38,650 nt of DNA from the NCBI GenBank assembly GCA_018969615.1, contig JAGWYA010000002.1, positions 67,070 through 105,719 on the forward strand, in the 5' to 3' direction. Under the pieces are notes generated by a model that saw only the letters and a list, made by a program, of their open reading frames with translations, ran no database searches and was not told the DNA's origin. The position numbers were made by a program, and so were the translations under genes. Positions 36,783-38,650 of the stretch are shown here, piece after piece. Origin of the DNA: Patescibacteria group bacterium. Its GTDB lineage: Bacteria; Patescibacteriota; Minisyncoccia; UBA6257; 02-FULL-45-10c. Positions within the stretch are counted from its first letter, which is position 1, and the number at the start of each line of letters is the position of its first letter.

Positions 36783-37323
36783 AGGTTTGGGTATGATATG
36801 CGGCCTTGAGATCATTGAGCGCCCGATGCTGCATGAGCCGCACGGCGCCTTCGCTTTTGCCGAGTACCGTCGCGATCTCCGCGGTCGGCAGTTCTTCAAT
36901 GAATCGCATAATGATCAGGTCCTGATAATCGGGCCGCAGCTGGGCGATGCATTTTTTGACCTGTTCCATTTCCAGCGACCGATCGAGCGAATCTTGGCCG
37001 GATGCGACCGGCTGCAGAGAATCTTCGCTGACCATTTCGATCTGTATGTGATGCTTCGCGGTTCGATAGAAATCGATCACGGCGTTCCGTGCGATCTGGT
37101 AGAGCCAGCTTGAAAGGGGATGCCCCTGCATGCGGTAGTTCGGCATGGTCCGCCAGGCGCTGAGGAAGACCTCATGGGTCAGGTCCTCGGCCTCGGCCTT
37201 GCTGCCGACCTTGAACAGGATGAAGCGGTAGATCTGCGGAAGATAATGGTCATAGAGGACCCCGAATGCTTCGTGATCACCGCGCTGCGCTTTTTCGATA
37301 TAGTATTTTTCGCCTTCTATCAT
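36757..37323 (-). CDS. ECF-type RNA polymerase sigma factor
   Basis: 188 residues from ATG 37323; the track start adds 49 residues of leader. Region 2 is HEAFGVLYDHYLPQIYRFILFKVGSKAEAEDLTHEVFLSAWRTMPNY...PLSSWLYQIARNAVIDFYR. Region 4 is LRPDYQDLIIMRFIEELPTAEIATVLGKSEGAVRLMQHRALNDLK. There is no region 1 or 3, as in ECF sigma factors. It is the first gene of a three-gene overlapping operon with an anti-sigma factor and an exported protein. The leader holds a CGGGC-tcc-GGCCCG hairpin; no confident -35/-10 for autoregulation was seen. Confidence 0.9.
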   Translation of the reverse strand: MIEGEKYYIEKAQRGDHEAFGVLYDHYLPQIYRFILFKVGSKAEAEDLTHEVFLSAWRTMPNYRMQGHPLSSWLYQIARNAVIDFYRTAKHHIQIEMVSEDSLQPVASGQDSLDRSLEMEQVKKCIAQLRPDYQDLIIMRFIEELPTAEIATVLGKSEGAVRLMQHRALNDLKAAYHTQTYGPPFHEA

Positions 37324-37731
37324 AGAGAACGAATGAGTGTGGATTTGGTTACCGGGCCGGAGCCCGTTTCCTCGAAGATATAAAGAAGAAGATGGGGTGC
37401 ACAAGACCGATGCGTAGATCGAAATCAGGAGGGGATTCTTGCCGAGCTGATCAACTTTTTCCGTCATCACGACTTTGTTTGGCCATTAAGAGGCACGGAT
37501 GAACAACTGAACATCATGTCGTGATCGGTCTCCTGTACCGTATCATGGCCACCTAAGCCCTTCAAGGGCGGGTTTTGTGCGCGCCGAAGGCCATTCCTGT
37601 TTCAAAGTCTCCATGTCTACCCTTGAAGCCGAATTCGGGTGGACATTGGGGAATTCAGCGGGCGAAGTCTACCGCGAAGTCCTGGGGGCATCTGCAAGCC
37701 CATTAGAGGCGGTTCGGCTGTGACGCGGCGG
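37324..37731. other. Region without a recognised gene
   Basis: It holds the sigma operon leader (to about 37480), then ~250 bp with no convincing ORF. AAGCCCTTcAAGGGCGGG near 37554 is a weak hairpin. The texture differs from the promoters and terminators seen elsewhere in the window. Confidence 0.4.
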
Positions 37732-38472
37732 CTACTTCTTCACTAATGGGTGATCTCCGTGTGAGATGACGTCCCATTTCTTGGTCGTTGGATCAAGCTG
37801 CGCGACGAGATTGACGAAGCGTTCGCAGCAGTGGTTGACGGACTTATGTTTAAGCGATTTTGGCTTCCGACAGATGCCCGAGATCATCATGCGACCGCTT
37901 TCTGGGGAAAACATGATGAAGAAGTCGACGTTACAGCCGCATTCTTCGGCGTTGGCATCCAAATCCATGGACGACAGCATGTCACCAGACATGCCATCAA
38001 TTTCCAGATCACCGTTGTCTATAAGATCACCGATCTTATCCTTCAGCTTGTCGATGATCTTCCCGGCTGCTTTCTTGGCGAGTTTCTCCTTTGCCTTGTC
38101 TCCGAGATCGCTTTCGGGTTGTAGCTTCTCTGGGATTGCTTTCTCCCCGAGAAACTTCCCTAGTCCCTCCGCGAGAATGTCACACCCCTGATCGCCGAGC
38201 GCATCCATCCAGCTGTTGAGCTGCACGGATTTTAGAAACCATTCAACAATTTGCTTTATCGCCCACTCTGTCCAGCTCTCTTCCGGAAGCAATGCATGCA
38301 CTCCGCCTACAACGGGGGCCATCGCGACCCAGTGAATGGCCTTGTTGGCCAGATCGCCTTTGAGTGCGGCTAGAATATTCGCGTAGCAATTCCAGGGGCA
38401 GTCCGTGATATCTTCCCCGCCAACATAGTCCTTCAGTATCTCGATAGCGACTTGCTCCATCTCGGTGTCCAT
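37732..38472 (-). CDS. Unrecognised 246-residue protein
   Basis: It starts MDTEMEQVAIEILKDYVGGEDITDCPWNCYANIL behind AGGAGACC. The N-terminal half is helical with Trp-rich amphipathic segments (ESWTEWAIKQIVEWFLKSVQLNSWMDALG). The middle is a Lys-rich helix (DKAKEKLAKKAAGKIIDKLKDKIGDLID). The C-terminal ~90 residues carry several Cys (EECGCNVDFF, GICRKPK, NHCCERFVN). No signal peptide is present. The style is unlike the rest of the window, which may reflect a mobile segment or a different genomic origin. No family was recognised. Confidence 0.6.
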   Translation of the reverse strand: MDTEMEQVAIEILKDYVGGEDITDCPWNCYANILAALKGDLANKAIHWVAMAPVVGGVHALLPEESWTEWAIKQIVEWFLKSVQLNSWMDALGDQGCDILAEGLGKFLGEKAIPEKLQPESDLGDKAKEKLAKKAAGKIIDKLKDKIGDLIDNGDLEIDGMSGDMLSSMDLDANAEECGCNVDFFIMFSPESGRMMISGICRKPKSLKHKSVNHCCERFVNLVAQLDPTTKKWDVISHGDHPLVKK

Positions 38473-38506
38473 TAAGGTCTCCTGTGGGCCGACGCGTTGA
38501 GTCGGG

Positions 38507-38650
38507 CTATTTGCGAGGAAACTTCTTTAGCTGCCGGGCAAGCTGCCGGAAGATGCGGATGAGCGAGTCCTGCTGGCTGTGGGAGTAGCCATGGAGGAGA
38601 TCAGTAAGCCGGCGCTCTCCTGAGCGCGGCTTTTTTGACGGCGAGGCTTC
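38507..38650 (-). CDS. C-terminal part of a CDS running off the window
   Basis: 47 codons are open to the window edge on the minus strand, ending in TAG (38509-38507). The peptide (GERRLTDLLHGYSHSQQDSLIRIFRQLARQLKKF) is a plausible helical C-terminus, and the frame leads towards the 37732 gene 34 bp further on. So it is likely the upstream partner of that gene. No family can be assigned. Confidence 0.4.
   Translation of the reverse strand, partial: EASPSKKPRSGERRLTDLLHGYSHSQQDSLIRIFRQLARQLKKFPRK

Noticed and set aside
1-38650. Alternative genetic code with TGA as a sense codon
   Set aside because: Long genes (ileS, argS, rny, RNase J) contain no in-frame TGA, and TGA ends other genes directly before terminators. 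Only the restriction gene has one.

Overview
The window looks like a chromosomal piece of a reduced-genome bacterium of the Patescibacteria/CPR type, most likely Parcubacteria-like. This is inferred from gene content and style. Informational genes dominate (argS, ileS, trpS, infC-rpmI-rplT, smpB-ssrA, RNase J, RNase Y, HU, secG). UvrC is short, no biosynthetic operons are visible, and many small orphan proteins sit as single-gene units. TGA is clearly used as a stop codon in several genes. No 16S rRNA or other lineage marker is present, so the placement stays tentative.

Layout. Bases 1-6000 are an AT-rich accessory block: an HTH/HATPase/STAS-like regulator, a YefM/RelE-type toxin-antitoxin pair, a DUF2779 gene remnant, a YwgA-like/small protein/PIN three-gene cassette, and an NgoPII-type (GGCC) restriction-modification system with a Vsr nuclease. 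The endonuclease gene carries one in-frame TGA, and its homologous tail continues to a TAATG junction with the methyltransferase. Bases 6000-11800 hold genome maintenance genes: a LexA-like repressor, rarA, an HNH nuclease inside inverted repeats, a secreted 3D-domain protein, a DnaQ-type exonuclease with a DUF3820-like tail, NUDIX, an alkyltransferase-like protein, and two orphans.

Bases 11800-20600 contain infC-rpmI-rplT, several orphan units, smpB overlapping a very long tmRNA gene (ssrA), and argS. Bases 20700-28100 contain an ileS with a complete histidine-phosphatase domain inserted beside its zinc knuckle, then trpS, RNase J and tRNA-Leu(CAG). Bases 28100-37330 contain a peptide-binding lipoprotein-like SBP, secG, a four-TM holin-like protein, uvrC, gpmI, RNase Y, HU, and an ECF sigma/anti-sigma/secreted protein operon. 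The last 1.2 kb holds an unrecognised protein and the end of another CDS.

The genes most worth a second look are the IleRS-phosphatase fusion, the 643-nt tmRNA whose extra length is bounded by a 21-nt inverted repeat and whose 5' end overlaps smpB, and the YwgA/small protein/PIN cassette. Promoters of the form TTGAC(A/T/C)-N17/18-TANNNT can be read repeatedly. Several housekeeping genes have the -10 box only 6-12 nt before the start codon (leaderless or nearly so). The orphan genes instead use strong AGGAGG sites and private terminators.
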